A DNA stretch of 6,061 nt from Prevotellaceae bacterium (GCA_031259935.1 JAIRKV010000132.1:1-6061); one strand, 5' to 3'; numbered from the stretch's first letter, positions 1 to 6,061 are shown. Notes: generated by a model not told the origin, from the sequence alone. A program made the numbers and translations.

Positions 1-92
1 CACAAAGCACAGGTCTGGATTAACTCCGTTGAGCTCCGCTACGCTTCGGTTGCTTCGCTTCGCTCTCAATGACGTGTTGCTTTTCTGTTTTG
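1..92 (-). repeat. Partial copy of a dispersed intergenic repeat (CGTCATT-type)
   Basis: Read on the minus strand, 74 down to 1 begins CGTCATTGAGAGCGAAGCG and continues with CGAAGCG-rich sequence and GTTAATCCAGACC. This resembles the 'CGTCATTGCGAGCGAAGCGAAGCAATCC' interspersed repeats common between genes in many bacterial genomes; that likeness is from memory and was not searched. The stretch at 67-92 (CAATGACG, then TGTTGCTTTTCTGTTTTG) is echoed at 552-578 on the other side of the tandem array, so related repeat ends flank the array. No ORF with coding character is seen here. The left boundary lies outside the window. Confidence 0.45.
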
Positions 93-166
93 CCTCCATA
101 TTGTTCTTTATTTTTTAAAATCTTTAAATTATTAAATCTTTAAATGTCATTTCGAGGAACGCCTCC

Positions 167-460
167 GAGGTCTCGGTGATACTTTCAGAATGTGCCGCAA
201 CTGCCGTCGAGGTCTCGGTGATACTTGCAGAATGTTCTGAAAACGCCACAGAGGTCTCGAGGATACTTGCAGAATGTTCTGAAAACGCTGCCGAGGTCTC
301 GGTGATACTTGCAGAATGTTCTGAAAACGCCACCGAGGTCTCGAGGATACTTGCAGAATGTTCTGCAAACGCCGCCGAGGTCTCGATGATACCTGCAGAA
401 TGTTCTGCAAACGCCACCGAGGTCTCGAGGATACTTGAAGAATGTTCTGCAATCGCCGCC
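167..460. repeat. 42-bp tandem repeat array, seven copies
   Basis: GAGGTCTCG recurs at 167, 209, 251, 293, 335, 377 and 419, exactly 42 bp apart, giving seven full units. Each unit continues GATACTTGCAGAATGTTCTG and an AAACGCC(A/G)CC-like end. Units alternate at the bases after GAGGTCTCG (GGTGAT versus AGGAT forms), which suggests an 84-bp higher-order period or duplication of unit pairs. A divergent half unit may precede it at 155-166. Because 42 is divisible by three and the units lack stops, several frames on both strands stay open across the array. Those open frames (for example 540-124 on the minus strand, 138 codons with a 14-residue repeat) are more likely a by-product than genes. Confidence 0.85.
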
Positions 461-480
461 GAGACCTCGGCGGCGTTTGC
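449..480. repeat. Hairpin made by an inverted copy of the repeat core at the array end
   Basis: Arms 449-463 and 466-480 pair over 15 positions with a single T-T mismatch; the inner ten pairs are CGCCGCCGAG against CTCGGCGGCG, separated by AC. In addition, 460-480 is the exact reverse complement of 365-385 (21 of 21), so the array closes with a flipped copy of its own unit. The hairpin is GC-rich but is not followed by a T-run and has no gene immediately upstream, so I do not call it a terminator. Confidence 0.65.
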
Positions 481-681
481 CGCAATGCCGGAATTTCTAT
501 CATATTTTATCCCTAACGGAATATTTTCTTTGTTCGTCATTTCATTCCTCGCAATGACGCGTGCTGCTTGCTTTTATGTCAAAATAAAACCGACAGAAAT
601 AATGTCGTATTATTGCTGATTTTTTTATTTTTAAGGAGCGACTAAAATAAGATTTAAACAGTTTTTTTCTTAAAATATCCC

Positions 682-699
682 AATAAATAATTACTTATT
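682..699. promoter_or_regulatory. AT-rich 18-bp near-palindrome, possible operator
   Basis: AATAAATAATTACTTATT matches its own reverse complement at 16 of 18 positions, centred between 690 and 691. It lies 26 bp upstream of the TTG of the proposed promoter, where a transcription factor could bind. Its AT-rich palindromic character is loosely Fur-like, but it does not match the classical Fur box, and palindromes arise readily in AT-rich DNA. Regulation by iron is inferred only from the genes downstream. Confidence 0.25.
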
Positions 700-725
700 T
701 GTCTGAATTTAGTAATAAATGGGGA

Positions 726-756
726 TTGTATCAGGCGAAAAAACAAAATACCTTTG
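726..756 (+). promoter_or_regulatory. Bacteroidetes-type promoter for the porin-imelysin unit
   Basis: TTG at 726-728 is followed after 20 bp by TACCTTTG at 749-756, a perfect fit to the Bacteroidetes -33 TTG / -7 TAnnTTTG pattern. Transcription would start at roughly 760-766, leaving a leader of about 30 nt before the ATG at 797. This places the upstream in-frame ATG at 719 before the promoter and so argues against its use. Confidence 0.7.
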
Positions 757-796
757 TGCCGTAAAATATTTAAGAGTTTATGACTATATATTTTGT

Positions 797-2098
797 ATGA
801 TGAAAAAGTTTTTTTTTGTTTTTAGTTTTACATTGATTTGTGCAGGTACAACATTGAATGTGTCTGCACAAACAATTAGAATCGATACCGTTGCAAGTCC
901 GATTAGGACATCGCGCCTCACTTTGGGCGGCTATGGCGAAACCGTAATGCAACGTATGTTTTACAGTGATCATCCGGCTCGTTATGCTTATCCCGAAACA
1001 TATAAAGATAAATCGCATGGACGATTTGATTTGCCTCATGTAGTATTTTATGCAGGTTATGAATTTGGCAAAGGCTGGAGGCTTTCTGCCGAAATTGAAT
1101 TTGAACACGGCGGAGCAGGCTCAACTTACGAAATCGAAAAAACCGAAGCGGGCGAATATGAAACCGAAATTGAAAAAGGCGGCGAGATTGCCATAGAACA
1201 GTTTTGGATTGAAAAAACATGGTCGTCTTATGCCAATCTGCGCATGGGACACATAATTGTGCCTGTCGGTATTACAAATCAATATCACATGCCGACCGAT
1301 TTCTTCTCCGTACTGCGTCCCGAAGAAGAATCGGGAATATTGCCGTGTACATGGCACGAAACAGGAATCAGTTTTTGGGGAAAAAGCGATAAATGGCGTT
1401 ACGAAGCGATGTTTATTGCAGGGCTCGACGCCGAACGTTTCAGCAACGAAGGCTGGATTGCCGACGGCTCTACTTCGCCATACGAATTTAAAATCGCAAA
1501 TACTTATGCGGGCGCTTTGCGCATCGACAACTATTCAATCAAAGGACTGCGCATCGGGTTGAGCGGTTATTACGGCTACAGCGCCGAAAATACACTTAAA
1601 CAGGAAAGATATTCCTCGCGCAATGTAAAGGGAATTGTTAGCATCGGCGCATTCGATGCCGTATACAACGACAATAATATTCTTGCACGCACCAATATAA
1701 TATACGGAAATTTGGGCGGTTCCTATGATATTTCGATTGTAAACAAACGCTTGCCATCGGCAAGTCCTTCGCCACGCACGGATGTAGCATCGGACGTATT
1801 GAGTTTCTATCTGGAAGCCGGATATGACATATTATCTCTATTTGAAAAAACCAAAAACAAAGACGACAAATTATATATATATGCACATTATGGATTTTAT
1901 GATTCAATGTATAAAACAGCAGAAGGAATACAGGATAAAAAATGGTGCAGAAAGAATATATTAAGCGCAGGAATAAATTATTTTCCCATGTCGGGATTAG
2001 TTATAAAAGCAGAATATTCGCTGCGCAAATTTGTTTTGCCTTACAACAATGAACCCGCAATATCGCTTGGAATAGGATATTCGGGGCTTTTTAATTGA
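797..2098 (+). CDS. Outer-membrane porin-like beta-barrel protein
   Basis: I predict a 433-residue secreted outer-membrane beta-barrel, probably a diffusion channel of the general porin type seen in Bacteroidetes. The N-terminus MMKKFFFVFSFTLICAG... is a signal peptide, with likely cleavage after VSA before QT (about residue 24). The mature part opens with LGGYGE and alternates amphipathic strands with loops; one early loop at nt 1130-1192 is strikingly Glu-rich. Aromatic, strand-like segments continue to the C-terminal LGIGYSGLFN, which resembles a beta-barrel assembly signal. I start at 797 (800 is equally possible) because the promoter at 726-756 lies downstream of the in-frame ATG at 719. 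Only 24 bp separate it from the imelysin gene, so the two are probably co-transcribed. There is no TonB box or plug domain, so it is not a TonB-dependent receptor. The substrate is unknown; iron-related cargo is inferred from the neighbours. Confidence 0.75.
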   Translation: MMKKFFFVFSFTLICAGTTLNVSAQTIRIDTVASPIRTSRLTLGGYGETVMQRMFYSDHPARYAYPETYKDKSHGRFDLPHVVFYAGYEFGKGWRLSAEIEFEHGGAGSTYEIEKTEAGEYETEIEKGGEIAIEQFWIEKTWSSYANLRMGHIIVPVGITNQYHMPTDFFSVLRPEEESGILPCTWHETGISFWGKSDKWRYEAMFIAGLDAERFSNEGWIADGSTSPYEFKIANTYAGALRIDNYSIKGLRIGLSGYYGYSAENTLKQERYSSRNVKGIVSIGAFDAVYNDNNILARTNIIYGNLGGSYDISIVNKRLPSASPSPRTDVASDVLSFYLEAGYDILSLFEKTKNKDDKLYIYAHYGFYDSMYKTAEGIQDKKWCRKNILSAGINYFPMSGLVIKAEYSLRKFVLPYNNEPAISLGIGYSGLFN

Positions 2099-2122
2099 AA
2101 TTAATTAATAAATAAAATTTAT

Positions 2123-3301
2123 ATGAAAAAGTATCTAAAAAAATCAGGACTTTTAACAGCAGTCGCAGCGCTGCTGATAAGCATGGCATCATGCGAAAAA
2201 GATAATGTCAATAAGGGCGACGTCAACAATGATGAAACCTACAAGGCAATTTTAAAAGAATATGCAGACGAAGTTGTAGTGCCTACATACAGATTAATGG
2301 CAGAAGCAGCGCTCGAAATGCGTACAGCCAACGAAGCATTGAAAAATTCTCCTTCGTCAGCAAACATAGCCGCAGCAGCAGCAGCATGGATGAATGCCCG
2401 TATTTTCTGGGAAGAAAGCGAAGCGTTTTTGTTCGGACCCGTAGGCGAAGATGCATTTGACATAGATGGTCATATTGATTCGTGGCCTTTGGAAATAGAC
2501 AACATTGATGAAGTGCTGGCAAATGATGCAGCCGGACTTACAGGAGAAATTGCATGGAGCGATTTGGATGCCGAAGTTATTGGTTTTCATACAACCGAAT
2601 ATCTTCTTTTCAGAAATGGAAATCCGCGCCTGCTTGAAGACATGACGTCTGCCGAACTTAAATATTTGACGGCAGCAACCGATGCTCTTGTCTGGGATTG
2701 CGTGCTGGCTTATGTTGCATGGGCAGGTGAAGAGAATGTATCACAGGAAATCAGAACAGTATTTAATGAAAATCCGGATGTTGTGGCGCTGTTAAACAGC
2801 AGTTCAACTTTCAAAAACTTTGCCGACAAACTTAAAAATGCAACAGGCAACTATGCAGGATCTTTTGTAGCTGCAATAAGCGAAATTTCGGATGGAGCAG
2901 CAGATATTGCCGACGAAGTAGGCGCAACAAAAATCGAATCTCCTTATGTGAACGAAGCCGTTTTGGAAGTAGAATCATGGTACAGCTGGCACTCGCTCGA
3001 TGACTATCAAAACAATATTAAAAGTATAAAAAATGCATATTACGGAGGCAGAGGAGCAACTTCGCCAAAAACAAATTCGATCAGCGCTTTTGTGGCAAGC
3101 AAAAATCCGCAACTTGATACGCAAATCAAGGCAAAAATCGACGACTGTATTGCCAAAATAGCTGCCATAGGCACAGGCGGTAAATCTTTTTACGAAGTTG
3201 TTCGCGACCAGATTAATGCACAATACGTAGACGCAGCCGTAGATGCCTGCGCCGAACTGGGAGATTTTTTTAAACAGATAAGCAGCAACATTATAGAATA
3301 A
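2123..3301 (+). CDS. Imelysin-family (peptidase M75-like, IrpA/EfeO-related) lipoprotein
   Basis: This 392-residue protein is a lipoprotein. A lysine-rich start is followed by a hydrophobic segment and the lipobox SMASC, making Cys24 the lipidated residue, followed by acidic EKDN. The family signature GxHxxE is intact as GFHTTE at residues 154-159. Other family hallmarks are WMNARIFWEESEAFLFGPV, DGHIDSWPLEIDNID and, in the second helical bundle, WYSWHSLDDYQNNIKSIKNAYYG. The imelysin fold consists of two helical bundles; members such as IrpA and EfeO are tied to iron uptake, and the GxHxxE site is thought to bind metal or ligand. Despite the M75 name, peptidase activity is doubtful for many members. 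It lies 24 bp after the porin and 99 bp before a di-heme DHOR gene, its usual genomic partner. A GCA run near nt 2370-2387 encodes a poly-Ala stretch. The specific ligand is not evident. Confidence 0.9.
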   Translation: MKKYLKKSGLLTAVAALLISMASCEKDNVNKGDVNNDETYKAILKEYADEVVVPTYRLMAEAALEMRTANEALKNSPSSANIAAAAAAWMNARIFWEESEAFLFGPVGEDAFDIDGHIDSWPLEIDNIDEVLANDAAGLTGEIAWSDLDAEVIGFHTTEYLLFRNGNPRLLEDMTSAELKYLTAATDALVWDCVLAYVAWAGEENVSQEIRTVFNENPDVVALLNSSSTFKNFADKLKNATGNYAGSFVAAISEISDGAADIADEVGATKIESPYVNEAVLEVESWYSWHSLDDYQNNIKSIKNAYYGGRGATSPKTNSISAFVASKNPQLDTQIKAKIDDCIAKIAAIGTGGKSFYEVVRDQINAQYVDAAVDACAELGDFFKQISSNIIE

Positions 3302-3351
3302 AATTATAAAAATTAAGAGTTTATAAATTACCCGATATTCCGTAGATATTA

Positions 3352-3359
3352 TACCTTTG
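3352..3359 (+). promoter_or_regulatory. Possible second promoter (-7 element) before the di-heme gene
   Basis: TATACCTTTGTG contains TACCTTTG at 3352-3359, the same eight bases as the -7 element upstream of the porin. No clear TTG lies about 20 bp upstream (only TTA at 3328-3330), so the -33 part is weak. The location, 42 bp before the ATG at 3401, is right for a short leader. No terminator-like hairpin follows the imelysin stop, so read-through from the upstream promoter is also likely. Confidence 0.5.
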
Positions 3360-3400
3360 TGTATCTATGGGATATTTGGTATTTAAAAAAACATACAAAT

Positions 3401-4897
3401 ATGAGAATAACAAATAAATTTATACTTGCAGCAGTTTGTCTGCTGATTATGTCAGCCTGTTCAAACAGCGATGAACCGCCCGTAAAAGGCGAATACAGCG
3501 AAGAATATTATGCCGGAGGTAAAAACGGAACGGTATTTATCACATCTTCGTTTGCATACAAGCAACCAATGCCCGTAATCGACCGGGATCCGAATCTTTA
3601 CCGACAGTTTATGCGCGGCGAACGCCTTGCCGATAAAAGTTTTGTTGCATCCGAAGATATGGCATATTCGGGTTTGGGTCCCGTATATATACGAAAATCG
3701 TGTATTGCCTGTCATCCGAGTTACGGAGGACACAGCCGAAGAGTGGATAAATACGATTCAAACGACAGTCATTGCGGCTATTTACTTATGATTTACAATC
3801 CGAATGAACCAAATTTGCCATTAGCATCAAAATATTTTACGGGAATGACGCAAACGCGCGCCGTATCTCCGTTCAAACCGCCCGTTGATGAAGCGGGAAT
3901 TACGATTGAATGGAAAAATCATATCGATGAATATGGAAACAGATATGAAGATGGAACAGCATATTCGCTGATTTATCCCGAAGTGTCGATTGCGCAGAAT
4001 GCAATTTTATTCGACGACTTCGATATGAGCCTGCATGCAGCAAGCATCGAAGCCACTATCGGAATTTACGGCACGGGGTTGCTTGATGCAATTTCGGACG
4101 ACGACCTGCGCGCACAGTGGCAGGAAGAACAGACACGCGGATACTGTGCAGGCGTTATCGGCGCCGATATAGACGAAACGGGGCTGAATCCGTATTTCCC
4201 CGGAAAACATCCCGGACGTTTCACCTATCTCTGTACGCGCGCTACGCTCGACAACGGACCAGGTGCAAATGCCCTCTGGAATATTACCAATGTAACCCGC
4301 GACGACAGGAAATATCATTATATTACCGAAGAATATGCAAAAAAAATGTCGGAAGACACAGATGTTCAACAGGCGCTCGGAAAAACCGAAGATGAAATTT
4401 TTGATTATCTGATGTCGAAAGATTTGCAGCCCGAAATGACAATGGACGATTATGATGCTTTTATGGTATGGCATCGCGGACTTGCAGTGCCTGCCGCACG
4501 CAATCTTGACGACCCGGACGTACAGCGCGGCAAAAAAATATTTTACGAAACAGGATGTATTGCCTGTCACCGTCCTTCGTGGACTACCCGCAGCAATTAT
4601 ACTCCGCTGCCGGCGATATCAAACCAGAAAATATATCCCTATACCGATTTGCTGCGCCATGATCTCGACATGAAAGCACCGGGACGCGTACAGTTATGCC
4701 GCACAACGCCACTGTGGGGACGCGGATTAATGCAAACAGTTTCGGGGCATACCGACAGACTGCACGATTTGCGCGCACGTAACACGGAAGAAGCAATACT
4801 ATGGCACGGAGGTGAAGCAAAACAGAATAAGGAAAAGTTCCTTAAAATGTCGAAAGAAGACAGAGACGCTCTTATAAAATTTCTGGATGCAATTTAA
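3401..4897 (+). CDS. Di-heme c-type oxidoreductase lipoprotein (DHOR / DUF1111 family, COG3488-like)
   Basis: This 498-residue lipoprotein has signal MRITNKFILAAVCLLIMSAC, with Cys20 as the lipidated residue. Two covalent heme sites are visible: CIACH at residues 101-105 and CIACH at 386-390. The C-terminal part carries the family block TPLWGRGL (436-443), HDLRA (455-459) and LWHGGEA (467-473), followed by a final helix ending KFLDAI. This arrangement, about 285 residues between hemes and the LWG...HD.RA...HGGEA block, fits the DHOR family, described as putative thiol oxidoreductases and distantly like MauG/cytochrome c peroxidase. The usual HDGRA is HDLRA here. An in-frame GTG at 3359 would add 14 residues before the signal peptide and overlaps the -7 element, so 3401 is preferred. 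It follows an imelysin gene, the classic pairing, and precedes a CcsBA gene that could attach its hemes. The substrate and redox direction are unproven. Confidence 0.9.
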   Translation: MRITNKFILAAVCLLIMSACSNSDEPPVKGEYSEEYYAGGKNGTVFITSSFAYKQPMPVIDRDPNLYRQFMRGERLADKSFVASEDMAYSGLGPVYIRKSCIACHPSYGGHSRRVDKYDSNDSHCGYLLMIYNPNEPNLPLASKYFTGMTQTRAVSPFKPPVDEAGITIEWKNHIDEYGNRYEDGTAYSLIYPEVSIAQNAILFDDFDMSLHAASIEATIGIYGTGLLDAISDDDLRAQWQEEQTRGYCAGVIGADIDETGLNPYFPGKHPGRFTYLCTRATLDNGPGANALWNITNVTRDDRKYHYITEEYAKKMSEDTDVQQALGKTEDEIFDYLMSKDLQPEMTMDDYDAFMVWHRGLAVPAARNLDDPDVQRGKKIFYETGCIACHRPSWTTRSNYTPLPAISNQKIYPYTDLLRHDLDMKAPGRVQLCRTTPLWGRGLMQTVSGHTDRLHDLRARNTEEAILWHGGEAKQNKEKFLKMSKEDRDALIKFLDAI

Positions 4898-4898
4898 G

Positions 4899-5003
4899 AA
4901 CTCCCCAACCGAGATGTGGAACTCCCCAATCGGGATGTAGAACTCAACAATCGGGATGTAGAACTCAACAATCGAACGGAGGAAGTAAACAATCAGGTTT
5001 ATG
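4899..5003. repeat. 21-bp tandem repeat, about five copies, filling the gap before ccsBA
   Basis: Five consecutive 21-bp units lie at 4899-4919, 4920-4940, 4941-4961, 4962-4982 and 4983-5003. Unit 3 reads AACTCAACAATCGGGATGTA plus G. Units 2 and 3 differ only at CCCC versus CAAC-type positions, unit 4 diverges at its right end, and unit 5 is degenerate and finishes on the ATG start codon of the next gene. The array begins one base after the stop of the di-heme gene and leaves no other intergenic sequence. The minus strand is open across it with a seven-residue repeat (VEFYIPI-like), which I take as a by-product. GGAGG at 4978-4982 lies 18 nt from the ATG, too far for a normal ribosome binding site. 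Confidence 0.85.
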
Positions 5004-6061
5004 AAATTGAAACACACTAAATGGTATGCCTTTGGAATATTAATAATTATCATGGCAGTACTTGCTGCTGCAACCATAATTGAAAAATTTTCGGGTACGG
5101 ATTTTGTCGCCGACAAAATTTACGGCGCATGGTGGTTTGCCGCATTGTGGTGTGCATTTGCGATAATGTCATTTGTTTATATCATTGGCAGTAAATTATA
5201 TCGAAACGGAATAATATTTATTCTGCACTGCTCGTTTGGCATAATACTGCTCGGAGCATTCGTTACCTTTCTGACTGCCGAACGCGGCTACATGCACCTG
5301 CGACAGGGAGAAATATCGGATACATACATCTCCGAAAAAACCGAAGTTCCTCGAAAATTGCCTTTTGAAGTCAAGTTAGTGCTTTTCGACATCCTGTATC
5401 ATCCCGCATCATACGGGCAGCCCGCCGATTTTATCAGTTATTTAAAAATAAACAGTGAAATATGTTCGGTTTCGATGAATAAAATATATTCGCACAAAGG
5501 ATACAGATTTTGCCAAATGGACTACGATGCAGACGAAATGGGAACCGTGCTGATGGTAAACAGCGATACTTACGGCATTTCAATTACTTATACAGGATAT
5601 TTTTTGCTTTTACTGTCGATGCTGATTATACTTCTGGCTAAATTGCGATGGAAAATATTTTACATTCTTTTGCCTCTTGTCGGTCTGTGGTACTGCCTGT
5701 CTCAGTTAAATCCGATGACACCGATATTACGAACGCCGATGCTTGCCGCTCACGTTTCCGTGATAATGCTGTCGTATGCGCTTTTTGCCGTTATTACGGC
5801 AACAGGCATCGCCGGCATTTTGTCGAGCCGTTTGTGCGCCCGACTTTATAAATTGAATCAAACCCTGCTTTATCCTGCACTGTTTATGCTTGCTGCTGGC
5901 ATATTTATCGGCGCCGTGTGGGCAAATATTTCGTGGGGACGCTACTGGGGCTGGGATGCAAAAGAAACATGGGCGCTTATAACAATGCTGGTTTATGCAG
6001 TGCCGATGCACAGAAACAGTTTTGTGATATTCCGCAATCCCGTGAAATTTCACACATACTG
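5001..6061 (+). CDS. ccsBA: Cytochrome c biogenesis protein CcsBA (fused ResB/CcsB-CcsA), 3' end cut by window
   Basis: An open frame runs from ATG 5001 off the right edge (353 codons visible). System II CcsBA proteins export heme and join it to CXXCH cysteines of secreted cytochromes. The N-terminal ResB-like part has hydrophobic segments at about 8-25, 43-63 and 71-92, with a conserved-type His76 (LHCSFG). An extracytoplasmic stretch at about 93-197 and further membrane segments from about 198 follow. The CcsA part shows RTPMLAAHVSVIMLSYA with His251, a probable heme-ligand histidine, and the WWD signature WGRYWGWDAKETW at 312-324. The second CcsA histidine would be past the edge. An in-frame TAA at 4986-4988 makes ATG 5001 the first possible ATG start; Met18 would cut the first membrane segment. 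It follows the di-heme lipoprotein on the same strand with no terminator, so a role in maturing that protein is a reasonable inference. Confidence 0.92.
   Translation, partial: MKLKHTKWYAFGILIIIMAVLAAATIIEKFSGTDFVADKIYGAWWFAALWCAFAIMSFVYIIGSKLYRNGIIFILHCSFGIILLGAFVTFLTAERGYMHLRQGEISDTYISEKTEVPRKLPFEVKLVLFDILYHPASYGQPADFISYLKINSEICSVSMNKIYSHKGYRFCQMDYDADEMGTVLMVNSDTYGISITYTGYFLLLLSMLIILLAKLRWKIFYILLPLVGLWYCLSQLNPMTPILRTPMLAAHVSVIMLSYALFAVITATGIAGILSSRLCARLYKLNQTLLYPALFMLAAGIFIGAVWANISWGRYWGWDAKETWALITMLVYAVPMHRNSFVIFRNPVKFHTY

Larger units (their letters stand above)
146..558. repeat. Inverted-repeat-bounded repeat element containing the 42-bp array
   Basis: GTCATTTCGAGGAA at 146-159 is matched on the opposite strand by 545-558 (GTCATTGCGAGGAA), 13 of 14 positions. 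The two copies therefore form terminal inverted repeats around about 410 bp that is almost entirely tandem repeat. A 7-bp stem (CGTCATT at 535-541 with AATGACG at 553-559) can also form at the right end. There is no transposase and no clear target-site duplication. The element is best described as a non-autonomous or REP-like intergenic repeat; mobility is inference only. Confidence 0.45.

Noticed and set aside
167..460. CRISPR array
   Set aside because: Units are contiguous 42-bp repeats with no unique spacers between them, and no cas genes are present.
449..480. Rho-independent terminator
   Set aside because: Strong stem but no T-run after it on either strand, and no gene adjacent to be terminated.
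176..619. Plus-strand gene across the tandem array (147 codons)
   Set aside because: It starts inside the array, is open only because 42 is a multiple of three, and has no promoter or ribosome binding site; its non-repeat tail shows no recognisable domain.
719..796. N-terminal extension of the porin from ATG 719
   Set aside because: It precedes the proposed promoter and would place 26 residues before a clear signal peptide.
3359..3400. N-terminal extension of the di-heme protein from GTG 3359
   Set aside because: It overlaps the TACCTTTG element and would place 14 residues before the lipoprotein signal.
4007..4570. Minus-strand 187-codon open frame inside the di-heme gene
   Set aside because: It lies wholly antisense to a well-supported gene with heme motifs, and has no recognisable domain or start signal.
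4978..4982. GGAGG as Shine-Dalgarno site for ccsBA
   Set aside because: It is 18 nt from the ATG, sits within a repeat unit, and Bacteroidetes seldom rely on such sites.
4799..5116. Minus-strand 105-codon frame with VEFYIPI-like repeats
   Set aside because: It spans the end of one real gene, the 21-bp repeat and the start of another; its repeat is the reverse translation of the DNA repeat.
5648..5851. Plus-strand 67-codon frame within the ccsBA region
   Set aside because: Out of frame with the CcsBA reading frame, which has membrane segments, His251 and the WWD motif.

Overview
The window looks like a chromosomal segment of a low-to-mid GC Bacteroidetes bacterium, probably order Bacteroidales. 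The evidence is two promoters of the Bacteroidetes type (TAnnTTTG -7 element), weak or absent Shine-Dalgarno sites, two lipoproteins with Bacteroidetes-style signal peptides, a fused CcsB/ResB-CcsA cytochrome c assembly protein, and dispersed 'CGTCATT(G)CGAGGAA'-type intergenic repeats.

Layout. Positions 1-620 hold no convincing gene. They carry repeat-family DNA: a partial interspersed repeat at about 1-92, then a seven-copy 42-bp tandem array (167-460). The array ends in an inverted copy of its own core and is bracketed by 14-bp inverted repeats (146-159 and 545-558). Positions 620-796 are an AT-rich leader with a near-perfect 18-bp palindrome and a strong Bacteroidetes promoter. Four same-strand genes follow: an outer-membrane porin-like beta-barrel (797-2098), an imelysin-family lipoprotein (2123-3301), a di-heme c-type lipoprotein of the DHOR/DUF1111 family (3401-4897, with its own possible promoter), and a CcsBA-type heme-attachment membrane protein (5001 to beyond the right edge). 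A five-copy 21-bp tandem repeat fills the gap before the last gene and runs into its start codon.

How the genes may work together. Imelysin (IrpA/EfeO-related) and DHOR proteins are known genomic partners in iron-related loci. Here they sit behind an outer-membrane channel and ahead of a System II cytochrome c maturation protein, which could attach the two hemes of the DHOR protein. My inference is an envelope iron-handling module: the porin admits a ligand, the imelysin lipoprotein binds it, the di-heme lipoprotein performs a redox step, and CcsBA matures that cytochrome. This parallels EfeO/EfeB without the EfeU permease. The substrate and the redox direction cannot be read from the sequence.
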